Positions 1 to 7,324 of a stretch of DNA of 8,935 nt are shown piece by piece. The stretch covers positions 1 through 8,935 of the forward strand of contig JBDRGD010000023.1 in the NCBI GenBank assembly GCA_043818095.1. The letters run 5' to 3'. Position 1 is the first letter of the stretch. Each line of letters starts with the position of its first letter. The notes under the pieces were generated by a model that did not search any database, was not told the origin of the DNA, and saw only the letters and a list, made by a program, of their open reading frames with translations. Made by a program: the position numbers and the translations under genes. Source of the stretch: JBDRGD01 sp043818095 (GTDB lineage: Bacteria; Chloroflexota; Dehalococcoidia; Dehalococcoidales; RBG-16-60-22).

Positions 1-881
1 GGGTCCTTGGGATAGCCGTCCGCCGTCTCGGTGGGGGGTGGGGCGGTGATGTCCGGCACCTCCAGCCGGTCCTCCGCGTCCTCCTTTTTCTGGCTGCCCC
101 AGAAGTAAATCAGCCGCTCGATTTCGGGGTCGGAGAGGTAACAGCCCTGGAGGCGCTTGGGCTTGGCGGCCTCCGTGGGCATGTAAAGCATGTCGCCGCG
201 TCCCAGGAGCTTCTCAGCGCCGCCGGAGTCCAGGATGGTGCGGGAGTCCACCTGGGAGGTCACCGCGAAGCTGATGCGGGTGGGGAAGTTGGCCTTGATG
301 AGCCCGGTCACCACGTCCACGGAGGGGCGCTGCGTGGCCACGACGAGGTGAATCCCGGTGGCGCGGGCCAGCTGGGCGAGGCGGCAGAGCGTGCTCTCCA
401 CTTCGTCGAAGCCCGCCATCATCAGGTCCGCCAGCTCGTCGATGACCAGCACCAGGTAGGACATCTTTTCCTTGCCGGACTTGTTGCGGTTAAAGGTCTC
501 GATGTTGCGGGCGCCGGCACCCGCCAGGAGCTGGTAGCGCTGGTCCATCTGCTGGGACAGCCAGCGCAGCGAGTTCAGCGCTTTCTTCGTATCCACGATG
601 ACCGGCACCGCCAGGTGGGGTATGCCGTTGTAGGGCGTCAGCTCCACGCGCTTGGGGTCCACCATGATGAAGCGCAATTCGTCCGGCGTGTTTTGCATGA
701 GCAGGCAGCAGATAATGGCGTTCAGGCATACCGTCTTCCCGCTGCCCGTGGCCCCGGCGACGAGCAGGTGCGGCATCTTCGTCAGGTCCGCCGCTACCGC
801 TTCCCCGCCGGCCCCCTGTCCCAGGGCAATCGTCATCTTGGACTTCGTCAGCGATTTCTGGAAGTTCGGGGTCTCCACCAC
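1..881 (-). CDS. ftsK: DNA translocase FtsK/SpoIIIE, C-terminal motor part (continues after a frameshift; cut by window edge)
   Basis: This is the ATPase motor half of the same translocase as the 848-2179 entry, read one frame over. FtsK/SpoIIIE proteins are hexameric double-stranded DNA pumps at the division septum that move chromosome ends out of the closing septum. Translating the minus strand from 881 to 1 gives about 293 codons with no stop. Walker A GATGSGKT lies at about 732-755 and Walker B, LVLVIDELAD, at about 427-456. Further conserved FtsK blocks follow: ATQRPSVDV, GLIKANFPTRI, SQVDSRTILD and AEKLLGRGDM. The end of the beta domain is reached near position 1, so the usual C-terminal winged-helix gamma domain should lie outside the window and cannot be assessed. 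No natural start codon is assigned because this part is the continuation of the upstream reading frame. Family identity is certain; whether it is made as one protein depends on the frameshift. Confidence 0.93.
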   Translation of the reverse strand, partial: MVETPNFQKSLTKSKMTIALGQGAGGEAVAADLTKMPHLLVAGATGSGKTVCLNAIICCLLMQNTPDELRFIMVDPKRVELTPYNGIPHLAVPVIVDTKKALNSLRWLSQQMDQRYQLLAGAGARNIETFNRNKSGKEKMSYLVLVIDELADLMMAGFDEVESTLCRLAQLARATGIHLVVATQRPSVDVVTGLIKANFPTRISFAVTSQVDSRTILDSGGAEKLLGRGDMLYMPTEAAKPKRLQGCYLSDPEIERLIYFWGSQKKEDAEDRLEVPDITAPPPTETADGYPKD

Positions 882-2179
882 CCCCGCAGGCTTACCATGC
901 GGGTTATCTTGTTGGGCACCTCGATGCCTACTATCGGTTTCCCCGGTACCGGGGCCTCGATGCGGATGCTGGGCGCCGCCAGCGCCAGCGCCAGGTCATT
1001 CGCCAGGGAGGAGATGCGTTCCACCTTGACGCGGGTCTTCGCTGTTTCCTCCACCCTCACCTGGGTGTTGCCGTCACGGTCCTTCTCCTTGATTTCTTTG
1101 AAGCGGCGGTCCCAACCGGGCTCCACCCCGAACTGGGTCACCGTGGGGCCGGCGTTAATCTGCACCACCTTCGCGTCAACGCCGTAGCTGGCCAGCGCTT
1201 CCTCGATAAGGCGGGCGCGCTGGGCGTTGTCCGCCTGGCTGAACTCAATCTCGACCGAGGTGTCCAAAATCTCCACGGGGGGCAGCTTCCACCCGTCTAC
1301 CATCACCAGGTTCGGGGACTGCCCGTATTTCTTCCAGACCTCATCCGCAACCTGCCGCAGCTCCTTCGGCCGGGCCGGGGTGGCCGCGGGTTTCGGCGCC
1401 GCGTCCTTCATCGCATCCTTCAGCGCGTCCCGCGCCGCTTCACGACGGGCGACCTCCTCCAGCAACTTCTCAGGATAAGCGGGATGACGTGAGGTGCCGG
1501 CTTCCGGGGGCACAAGCTTTTCCTTCAATTCCGGCATCAGCGGGGGCTTCTCGGTAAGGCCGGGGCGGGAATAGCGCAGGAAACGCTCGGAAAGCTCTGG
1601 CTCCGGCTCGTCGGCACGGGGGGTGCCCCTCCGCGGCGCCGGTTTGCGCTCGAACTGCCGGGAGACCCAGGCCATCGCTTTCCCGATGGCGCGGAACGAA
1701 GCGCGCGGGATGATAAAGATAACGCCGACGACAACCAGCCCGGCGATATTGATTACCCCGAGGATTTCCGGGTTCGGGTCGCGGATAATCTTCAGCCCGA
1801 AGTCGCCGCCGAGCCCCAGGAAACCCAGAACGCCCCAGGCGGCCAGGACCAGCGCCGCCGCTCCGAGCCACCGGTTCCAGTAGAAGAACAGCAGGGAGAG
1901 CCTTTTCCGCCAGACCAGCACGAAAAGCAGCAGGACCGCCGCCAGCAGGAAATAGATTCCCCAGCCGAACTCCTCATACAGGGCTTCGATAGCGCGGTCG
2001 ATGTTCGACCATTGCCAGAAGAACACGGCGACGATGACAATCGTAATCCAGAGTTGGCGCCACGGCGTGGCGAAAAGCGTGCGGAAGAAAGAGCCGTTCT
2101 CCCCCCGGCCATTTTTCCGCGGGCGGTAGGACCCCATGGGCTTCGCCATTTTCTTGCGCGCGGGTTTTCGCGGACTCAT
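848..2179 (-). CDS. ftsK: DNA translocase FtsK/SpoIIIE, N-terminal membrane part (ends early by frameshift)
   Basis: This is the membrane anchor and alpha domain of an FtsK/SpoIIIE chromosome translocase. A basic N-terminus (residues 1-40) is followed by four hydrophobic segments at roughly 43-57, 74-91, 106-123 and 141-157. A polar, proline- and charge-rich linker (about 175-280) leads into the alpha domain with the family block GPTVTQFGVEPG (344-355), then VGIEVPNK (417-424) and MVSLR (428-432). Right after MVSLRG the frame runs into 10 residues unlike the family and stops. One extra G in the run at 881-885 would restore the expected VVETPNFQKS and join it to the motor part. Restored, the protein has at least 726 residues before the window edge, as expected for a family of about 750-800. 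The ATG at 2179 lies 4 bases after the RNase J stop codon, with an AAAGGTG ribosome site inside the RNase J end. It is probably cotranscribed with the genes upstream of it. Confidence 0.93.
   Translation of the reverse strand: MSPRKPARKKMAKPMGSYRPRKNGRGENGSFFRTLFATPWRQLWITIVIVAVFFWQWSNIDRAIEALYEEFGWGIYFLLAAVLLLFVLVWRKRLSLLFFYWNRWLGAAALVLAAWGVLGFLGLGGDFGLKIIRDPNPEILGVINIAGLVVVGVIFIIPRASFRAIGKAMAWVSRQFERKPAPRRGTPRADEPEPELSERFLRYSRPGLTEKPPLMPELKEKLVPPEAGTSRHPAYPEKLLEEVARREAARDALKDAMKDAAPKPAATPARPKELRQVADEVWKKYGQSPNLVMVDGWKLPPVEILDTSVEIEFSQADNAQRARLIEEALASYGVDAKVVQINAGPTVTQFGVEPGWDRRFKEIKEKDRDGNTQVRVEETAKTRVKVERISSLANDLALALAAPSIRIEAPVPGKPIVGIEVPNKITRMVSLRGWWRPRTSRNR
881..885 (-). other. Frameshift site in ftsK (homopolymer)
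   Basis: On the coding strand the sequence is CTG CGG GGG TGG TGG, giving L-R-G-W-W and soon a TGA at 848-850. With six G instead of five it would read CTG CGG GGG GTG GTG GAG ACC, giving L-R-G-V-V-E-T and the conserved FtsK motor domain. A single missing base in a homopolymer is the simplest explanation, either a sequencing or assembly error or a real mutation. Ribosomal -1 slippage on the G run is possible, but I see no supporting element. Confidence 0.85.
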
Positions 2180-2183
2180 GCCA

Positions 2184-3856
<1,673 letters not shown>

Positions 3857-3860
<4 letters not shown>

Positions 3861-4477
3861 GAAAAGCCCTCAAACATATTCAGTTGCTGCGGCGGCGGTT
3901 CCTCCTCCGCTTTCTCCTCGACCACGGGTACCGCCTCCTCCAGCAGGCGGGGGATTTTGCGCATGTCATCTTCAATCGCTTTGCGCAGGCTGAACTGGTG
4001 CAGCGCCGCCGCGGGATGGTACATGGCGAAGTAAATAATCCCGTCCCGCTTCACCGCTGTCCCGTGAATCCGGCTGATGCTCGTCCCGGGGAAGTAGCGC
4101 GCCATGGAATAGCGCCCCAGGGTGACGATTATTTTAGGACGGATGATTTCAATCTGGCGGTCCAGCCAACCGCGGCAGTTCTCTATCTCAGTGGGCAGGG
4201 GGTCGCGGTTGCCCGGCGGGCGGGTCTTCACCACGTTGGTGATATAGACGTCTTCCCGCTTGAAACCGATGGACTTGATGAGCTGGTCCAGGAACTGCCC
4301 CGCCGGCCCGACGAATGGACGCCCCTGCTGGTCTTCATGGTAGCCCGGAGCTTCCCCGATGAACATCACCTCCGCATCTTCCGCCCCCTCCCCCGGCACC
4401 GCTCTGGTGCGGTGCTTGCTTATCTCACACTTGAAGCAATTCAGTATCTGCTGATTTAGCTCGTCAAGTGCTGACAT
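3857..4477 (-). CDS. udg: Family 4 (Fe-S) uracil-DNA glycosylase
   Basis: This enzyme removes uracil from DNA, starting base excision repair of deaminated cytosine. Starting at ATG 4477 gives 206 residues. Numbered from that start, the N-terminal CxxC is at 14/17, the water-activating motif GEAPG at 41-45 runs on into EDQQGRPFVGPAG, and KTRPPGNRDP is at 84-93. A further Cys is at 101 and the second motif, YHPAAAL, is at 153-159. Family 4 enzymes bind a 4Fe-4S cluster with four Cys; the third, usually in KCRPPGNR, is Thr85 here. The tail is Glu/Pro-rich and ends in QLNMFEGFS, which resembles a sliding-clamp-binding peptide. A longer reading from ATG 4519 (220 residues) is open, but a good minus-strand promoter has its -10 box at 4510-4515, inside that extension, so its start codon would lie upstream of transcription. 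The 4477 start has only a close-set GAGGT, so the start is likely but not proven. Confidence 0.93.
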
Positions 4478-4509
4478 GACCTCTGCCAAACTATCGTTAT
4501 TCCCCGCTA

Positions 4510-4538
4510 ATGATAGCATTGCACCGGAGGCAAGTCAA
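4510..4538 (-). promoter_or_regulatory. Sigma70-type promoter for the udg-rnj-ftsK unit
   Basis: On the minus strand, TTGACT (4538-4533) is followed by a 17-base spacer and TATCAT (4515-4510): five of six matches to each consensus box with ideal spacing. Transcription would begin near 4503, about 25 bases before the ATG at 4477 and downstream of the alternative ATG at 4519. It would drive all three closely spaced minus-strand genes. Confidence 0.7.
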
Positions 4539-4541
4539 TTT

Positions 4542-4602
4542 GCCAAAAGTACCGGTTTGTCCGCGTCCGGTGAAGCGGACCGTTCTGCCTTGTCTTTTGG
4601 GC
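4542..4602. repeat. Nested inverted repeat between divergent promoters
   Basis: The inner arms GTCCGC (4559-4564) and GCGGAC (4575-4580) are perfect and separated by 10 bases. The outer arms CCAAAAG (4543-4549) and CTTTTGG (4594-4600) are also perfect, with their centre 2 bases off the inner one. The structure fills the gap between the -35 box of the minus promoter (4533-4538) and that of the plus promoter (4590-4595), and its right outer arm overlaps the latter. It could be an operator for a dimeric regulator of both transcripts. No known consensus is recognised, and short arms can arise by chance in GC-rich DNA. Confidence 0.4.
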
Positions 4603-4618
4603 GGTATTCCCCTATAAT
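4590..4618 (+). promoter_or_regulatory. Sigma70-type promoter for the 4657-6016 unit
   Basis: TTGTCT (4590-4595), a 17-base spacer and a perfect TATAAT (4613-4618) lie upstream of the ATG at 4657. The predicted start of transcription is near 4625, leaving a leader of about 32 bases that contains a GGAG ribosome site (4648-4651). Confidence 0.8.
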
Positions 4619-4656
4619 CGGGAAGTCGGTAAGTCTAATAAAGGCGTGGAGAGAAG

Positions 4657-5124
4657 ATGCAGATCAGCGAAACAATGATGAATGTCCTCCTGGGAGTGCT
4701 AATCCTGGGCCTCCTGGTGGTGAACTTTTTCGTACGTAAGCGCAAGTCCGACAAAGCCCCCATCGGCATGGCGGTAGGCGTTTACGTGGAAGTCAGCAAG
4801 AACCTGAAAATGATTGATAACGGCACGCTGCACTGGAACAGCGGGGGACTGAGGGTGAAAAACTGGCAGCGCAACCATGACAAGCTCAGTTTCTTGCCCT
4901 CGGACATTTTGGACAACCTCGCTGCGGCGAACCGCGTGGTGGAGGAAGTCAACCAGCAGCTGGAATATGCCCGGAGATATAAATCGGACAGCTACCTGCA
5001 GGGAATCGACTTCAAAAGGCTGAAAGCCCCGCTGGAGAAAGTCCAGCAGCCGCTGCTGGAATGGATACAGGAGAACCTGCGGAACCCCGCATATCAGCCC
5101 AAGCGGCGGGGCCTGTTCGGCTAG
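4657..5124 (+). CDS. Small single-pass membrane protein of unknown function
   Basis: I do not recognise this 155-residue protein. Residues 1-7 are polar, 8-26 form one clear hydrophobic helix (VLLGVLILGLLVVNFFV), and RKRKSDK follows at once. The positive-inside rule therefore suggests an N-out, C-in anchor with a cytoplasmic domain of about 125 residues. That domain is mixed: a short strand-rich part (about 36-68, GMAVGVYVEVSKNL onward) and then mostly predicted helix (about 80-140, charged, heptad-like in ILDNLAAANRVVEEVNQQLEYA). It ends in a basic PKRRGLFG. No Cys and no catalytic motif are seen. The ATG is well supported by GGAG 5 bases upstream and by the strong promoter at 4590-4618. The deacetylase-like gene follows 40 bases later on the same strand with no visible terminator, so the two are probably cotranscribed. 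That alone does not assign a function. Confidence 0.85.
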   Translation: MQISETMMNVLLGVLILGLLVVNFFVRKRKSDKAPIGMAVGVYVEVSKNLKMIDNGTLHWNSGGLRVKNWQRNHDKLSFLPSDILDNLAAANRVVEEVNQQLEYARRYKSDSYLQGIDFKRLKAPLEKVQQPLLEWIQENLRNPAYQPKRRGLFG

Positions 5125-5164
5125 TCCGGCGGCGTGACCGGGTGCCGCGGGGTCAGGTGGCGGC

Positions 5165-6016
5165 GTGACGAATATCACCGGTATCTTTTTCACCTATTTC
5201 CAGGGCGAACGCCTGCGTGATTTTCCCGGGGCCCTGGCGGGCCTCCTGGACAGGGATAACGTCCGCTACTACGACGCCGTTTACGCTGCCCGCGACGGTC
5301 TTTATTATCTTGACCCGCTGCCGGAGGGGCTGCTCCTCAAGGTGCATTCCCCGGAGATGGTGGCGCGCGTGAAGCTGACCGGCGACTATGAGTCCGCCCT
5401 CTACTCCGCCGGGGGCACGGTGCAGGCGGCGGAGGAAATCAGCCGGGGGCGGATTAGCAACGCCTTCGTCTTTACCAGCTTCGGAGACCACCACGCGGGG
5501 CGGAATTTCTACGGCGGCTACTGCTATTTCAACGGCGCCGCGCTGGCGATTGCCCGGCTCAGGGAGCAGGGCTTCCGGCGTTTCGCCATCGTGGATACGG
5601 ACGCCCACCACGCGGATGGCACCCGGGACATCTTCCGGCGGGACGCGGACGTCCTCCACGTCTGTTTCTGCTACCAGGACCACGCGGACGCTTACGGGAA
5701 CGTGGACGTGAGGATTCCTGTGCCGACATCGGACGCTGACTTTCTGGCGAAGGTGCGCGGGGAGTTCTTCCCCCGGGTGGTGGAGTTCCGCCCGGAGCTT
5801 ATCTTCTGGGAGTACGGCTATGACGCCACGCGGGGGGAATACGGGGACAAGGGCCTGAATCCGGACTGCCACCCGGCGCTGGCAAAGCTCTTCCGGGAGG
5901 CCGCGGACCGCGTCTGCGGGGGGAGACTGGTGGCGATTCTCTGCGGGGGCTCGGGACGGGAGGTAGCAACCGCCACCATCCCTCAAATCATCCGGGAGCT
6001 GGCCGGGCTTACCTGA
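5165..6016 (+). CDS. Histone-deacetylase-fold (arginase/deacetylase superfamily) protein
   Basis: This 283-residue protein has the core signature of HDAC/AcuC/polyamine-deacetylase enzymes, zinc hydrolases that remove acyl groups from lysine or small amines. The active-site His pair is in GDHHAG (H109, H110), followed by YGGYCYFNGAAL. The metal motif DTDAHHADGT supplies D146 and H148, and D220 in EYGYDATRGEYGD is the third ligand. The loop that normally carries the transition-state Tyr (GGGY or EGGY) reads CGGSGRE (260-266), with no Tyr. The N-terminus lacks the common HPExPxR block and the protein is shorter than most AcuC-type enzymes (300-380 residues). The start is GTG at 5165 with AGGTGG at 5155-5160. 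Its stop lies within the 3' end of the opposing acetyltransferase gene (8 bases shared). The substrate cannot be told from sequence; a noncanonical or weak deacylase, or an acyl-lysine binder, is possible. Confidence 0.88.
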   Translation: MTNITGIFFTYFQGERLRDFPGALAGLLDRDNVRYYDAVYAARDGLYYLDPLPEGLLLKVHSPEMVARVKLTGDYESALYSAGGTVQAAEEISRGRISNAFVFTSFGDHHAGRNFYGGYCYFNGAALAIARLREQGFRRFAIVDTDAHHADGTRDIFRRDADVLHVCFCYQDHADAYGNVDVRIPVPTSDADFLAKVRGEFFPRVVEFRPELIFWEYGYDATRGEYGDKGLNPDCHPALAKLFREAADRVCGGRLVAILCGGSGREVATATIPQIIRELAGLT

Positions 6017-6608
6017 GACGCTGGCGCAGCTGCTGGTATTTCTCCTGGAAGGACGTCGAGGTAAGGCTTTCCGTGGACATCAGCACGGCGTCTTCCCGGT
6101 TGTCCAGATAATACCCTTTACGCCGGCCCGTCTCCCGGAAACCGAATTTGCGGTAAAGTTGCTGCGCGGAGGTGTTGGAAGCGCGCACCTCCAGGGTGAG
6201 GAAGCTGGCATTGAGACGGTTTGCCGTTTCCACGATGGCGATAAGGAGCTGTTTCCCCAGACCGCGCCCCTGGTATTCCCGGCGTACGGCGATGTTGGTA
6301 ACGTGGGCTTCATCCGCCAGGACCCAGATGCCGGCAAACCCGGCGACGAACTGACCAGGAGACGCGGAGCTGCCCGCGCTGTCACGCGCGAAGAGCCGGC
6401 GCAGCCGGGAGAGCCAGCCGCCGGGGTGATTACGGCCGCTCTCCGGGGAGGGATGAGATTCATCCAGGATGACGACGTAATGGGCAAGCTGGAGCTCAAG
6501 TTCGTGCTGGTAGTTGGGTGCGGGCCACTGAGAAGGGAAAGCCTCGCGGTCAATCGCGTTTACCTGGGGGATATCCTCCCGGCGCATGGGGCGTATCCGG
6601 TAGGGCAC
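6009..6608 (-). CDS. rimI: GNAT acetyltransferase, RimI-like (ribosomal protein S18 N-acetyltransferase family)
   Basis: RimI transfers acetyl from acetyl-CoA to the N-terminal alanine of ribosomal protein S18; relatives acetylate other protein N-termini. The start IRPMRREDIPQVNAIDREAF (5-24) is typical of the family. HVTNIAVRREYQGRGLGKQLL (102-122) contains the acetyl-CoA pyrophosphate loop Q113-G-R-G-L-G118. LEVRASNTSAQQLYRKFGF (139-157) and GRRKGYY (161-167) are the standard RimI C-terminal blocks. At 199 residues it is longer than the usual 145-160. The excess is a polar Pro/Ser/Gly/Arg insertion at about 49-86, between two core strands, and a tail of about 18 residues with a short charged helix. 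The start is GTG at 6608 with GGAGAG about 9 bases upstream. RimI identity is likely, but GNAT substrates are hard to assign, so the symbol is tentative. Confidence 0.88.
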   Translation of the reverse strand: MPYRIRPMRREDIPQVNAIDREAFPSQWPAPNYQHELELQLAHYVVILDESHPSPESGRNHPGGWLSRLRRLFARDSAGSSASPGQFVAGFAGIWVLADEAHVTNIAVRREYQGRGLGKQLLIAIVETANRLNASFLTLEVRASNTSAQQLYRKFGFRETGRRKGYYLDNREDAVLMSTESLTSTSFQEKYQQLRQRLR

Positions 6609-6641
6609 AGCTCAATTCTCTCCGTAATTTCTTTTCTGTAG

Positions 6642-6650
6642 ATTGTAGCA
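6642..6650 (-). promoter_or_regulatory. Extended -10 promoter candidate for the rimI-like gene
   Basis: On the minus strand the sequence TGCTACAAT (6650-6642) contains an extended -10 TG, one spacer base and TACAAT (five of six matches). No good -35 box lies 16-18 bases further upstream, which is common for extended -10 promoters. Transcription would begin about 27 bases before the GTG at 6608. Confidence 0.5.
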
Positions 6651-6655
6651 TATTT

Positions 6656-6776
6656 GCCGGCAGGATTAATTGATAACTGCGCGCTATCTTTTAACCAGAT
6701 GAATTCGTTATACTATATGCACAGGGTAACATCCTGGATTTGCCGGTAAGACCGGAGAATATTCACCGCCGGCAGG
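6656..6776. repeat. Short GCCGG repeats and a leader hairpin upstream of the sigma gene
   Basis: GCCGGCAGG occurs at 6656-6664 and again at 6768-6776, where it overlaps the ribosome site. TTTGCCGG occurs at 6653-6660 and 6739-6746. A perfect 5-bp stem with a 3-base loop, CCGGT-AAG-ACCGG, sits at 6743-6755. These could be binding sites or a translational control element, but they are short and the region is GC-rich. A lone TATACT at 6709-6714 may be a -10 box for the sigma gene, without a recognisable -35. Confidence 0.3.
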
Positions 6777-6779
6777 GGG
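6774..6779 (+). promoter_or_regulatory. Ribosome binding site fixing the GTG start of the sigma gene
   Basis: AGGGGG lies 7 bases before GTG 6787. The nearby ATG at 6794 is in another frame and no in-frame ATG occurs before the conserved region 2, so this site decides the start. Confidence 0.7.
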
Positions 6780-6786
6780 TTATCAG

Positions 6787-7320
6787 GTGCAGGATGAGGA
6801 AAGCCTGGTAAAGCGCGCCCAGCAGCATGACCAGGCAGCTTTAACGCAACTATATGAAGAGAACTTTGACCGGATTTACCGTTACATCGTTCTCAAAATA
6901 GGGGACCGGACCGAGGCGGAAGACATGACACAGCAGGTCTTTATCCGCGCTTTGAAGTCGATTTCTTCCTATAAGTGGCGGGGAGCGCCGTTCGCCGCCT
7001 GGCTGTACCGCATCGCCCACAACCAGATCGTGGACTACCTGCGCAAGAAGACCCGTCAGCCGACGGTAGCGCTGAACGAGCGGCTGGCGGCGACCGACCC
7101 GGACCCGGTGACGACAATGGAAACCAAGATGGATATCGAGCAGCTGGCCCAGGCGGTGAAGGAACTGACCGGGGCGCAGCGTGAGGTTATCTCCCTGCGC
7201 TTCACCAGCGGGCTGCCTATCGCCCAGGTGGCGAAAATGATGGGGAAGAGCGAGGGCGCGGTGAAGGCGTTGCAGCATAGCGCGGTGCGGTCCCTGCGGC
7301 GGCTGATGGCAACAGGTTAA
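6787..7320 (+). CDS. RNA polymerase sigma factor, sigma70 family, ECF-like
   Basis: Alternative sigma factors direct RNA polymerase to special promoter sets. This 177-residue protein has only the two ECF domains. Region 2 spans about 20-90, with YEENFDRIYRYI, the core-binding and -10-recognition stretch EAEDMTQQVFIRAL (43-56), and FAAWLYRIAHNQIVDYLRKK (69-88). Region 4 spans about 117-173, with LTGAQREVISLRF and the helix-turn-helix LPIAQVAKMMGKSEGAVKAL (143-162) for -35 contact. A charged linker (about 90-116) joins them, and there is no region 1 or 3. Translation begins at GTG. The DUF5667 membrane protein starts 4 bases after the stop, an arrangement typical of sigma/anti-sigma pairs, so activity is probably set at the membrane. 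The stimulus and the regulated genes cannot be inferred from this window. Confidence 0.95.
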   Translation: MQDEESLVKRAQQHDQAALTQLYEENFDRIYRYIVLKIGDRTEAEDMTQQVFIRALKSISSYKWRGAPFAAWLYRIAHNQIVDYLRKKTRQPTVALNERLAATDPDPVTTMETKMDIEQLAQAVKELTGAQREVISLRFTSGLPIAQVAKMMGKSEGAVKALQHSAVRSLRRLMATG

Positions 7321-7324
7321 GACC

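Noticed and set aside
348..1187. A 279-codon plus-strand open frame opposite the FtsK motor
   Set aside because: It is antisense to the clear Walker A/B region of FtsK, with low-complexity composition and no family signature.
5153..5986. A 277-codon minus-strand open frame opposite the deacetylase-fold gene
   Set aside because: It covers almost the same bases as a gene with a conserved metal site; its product shows no domain and is a codon-bias shadow.
6670..6714. TTGATA ... TATACT as a promoter for the sigma gene
   Set aside because: The boxes are 33 bases apart, far beyond the 16-18 needed. TATACT alone is mentioned only as a possible -10.
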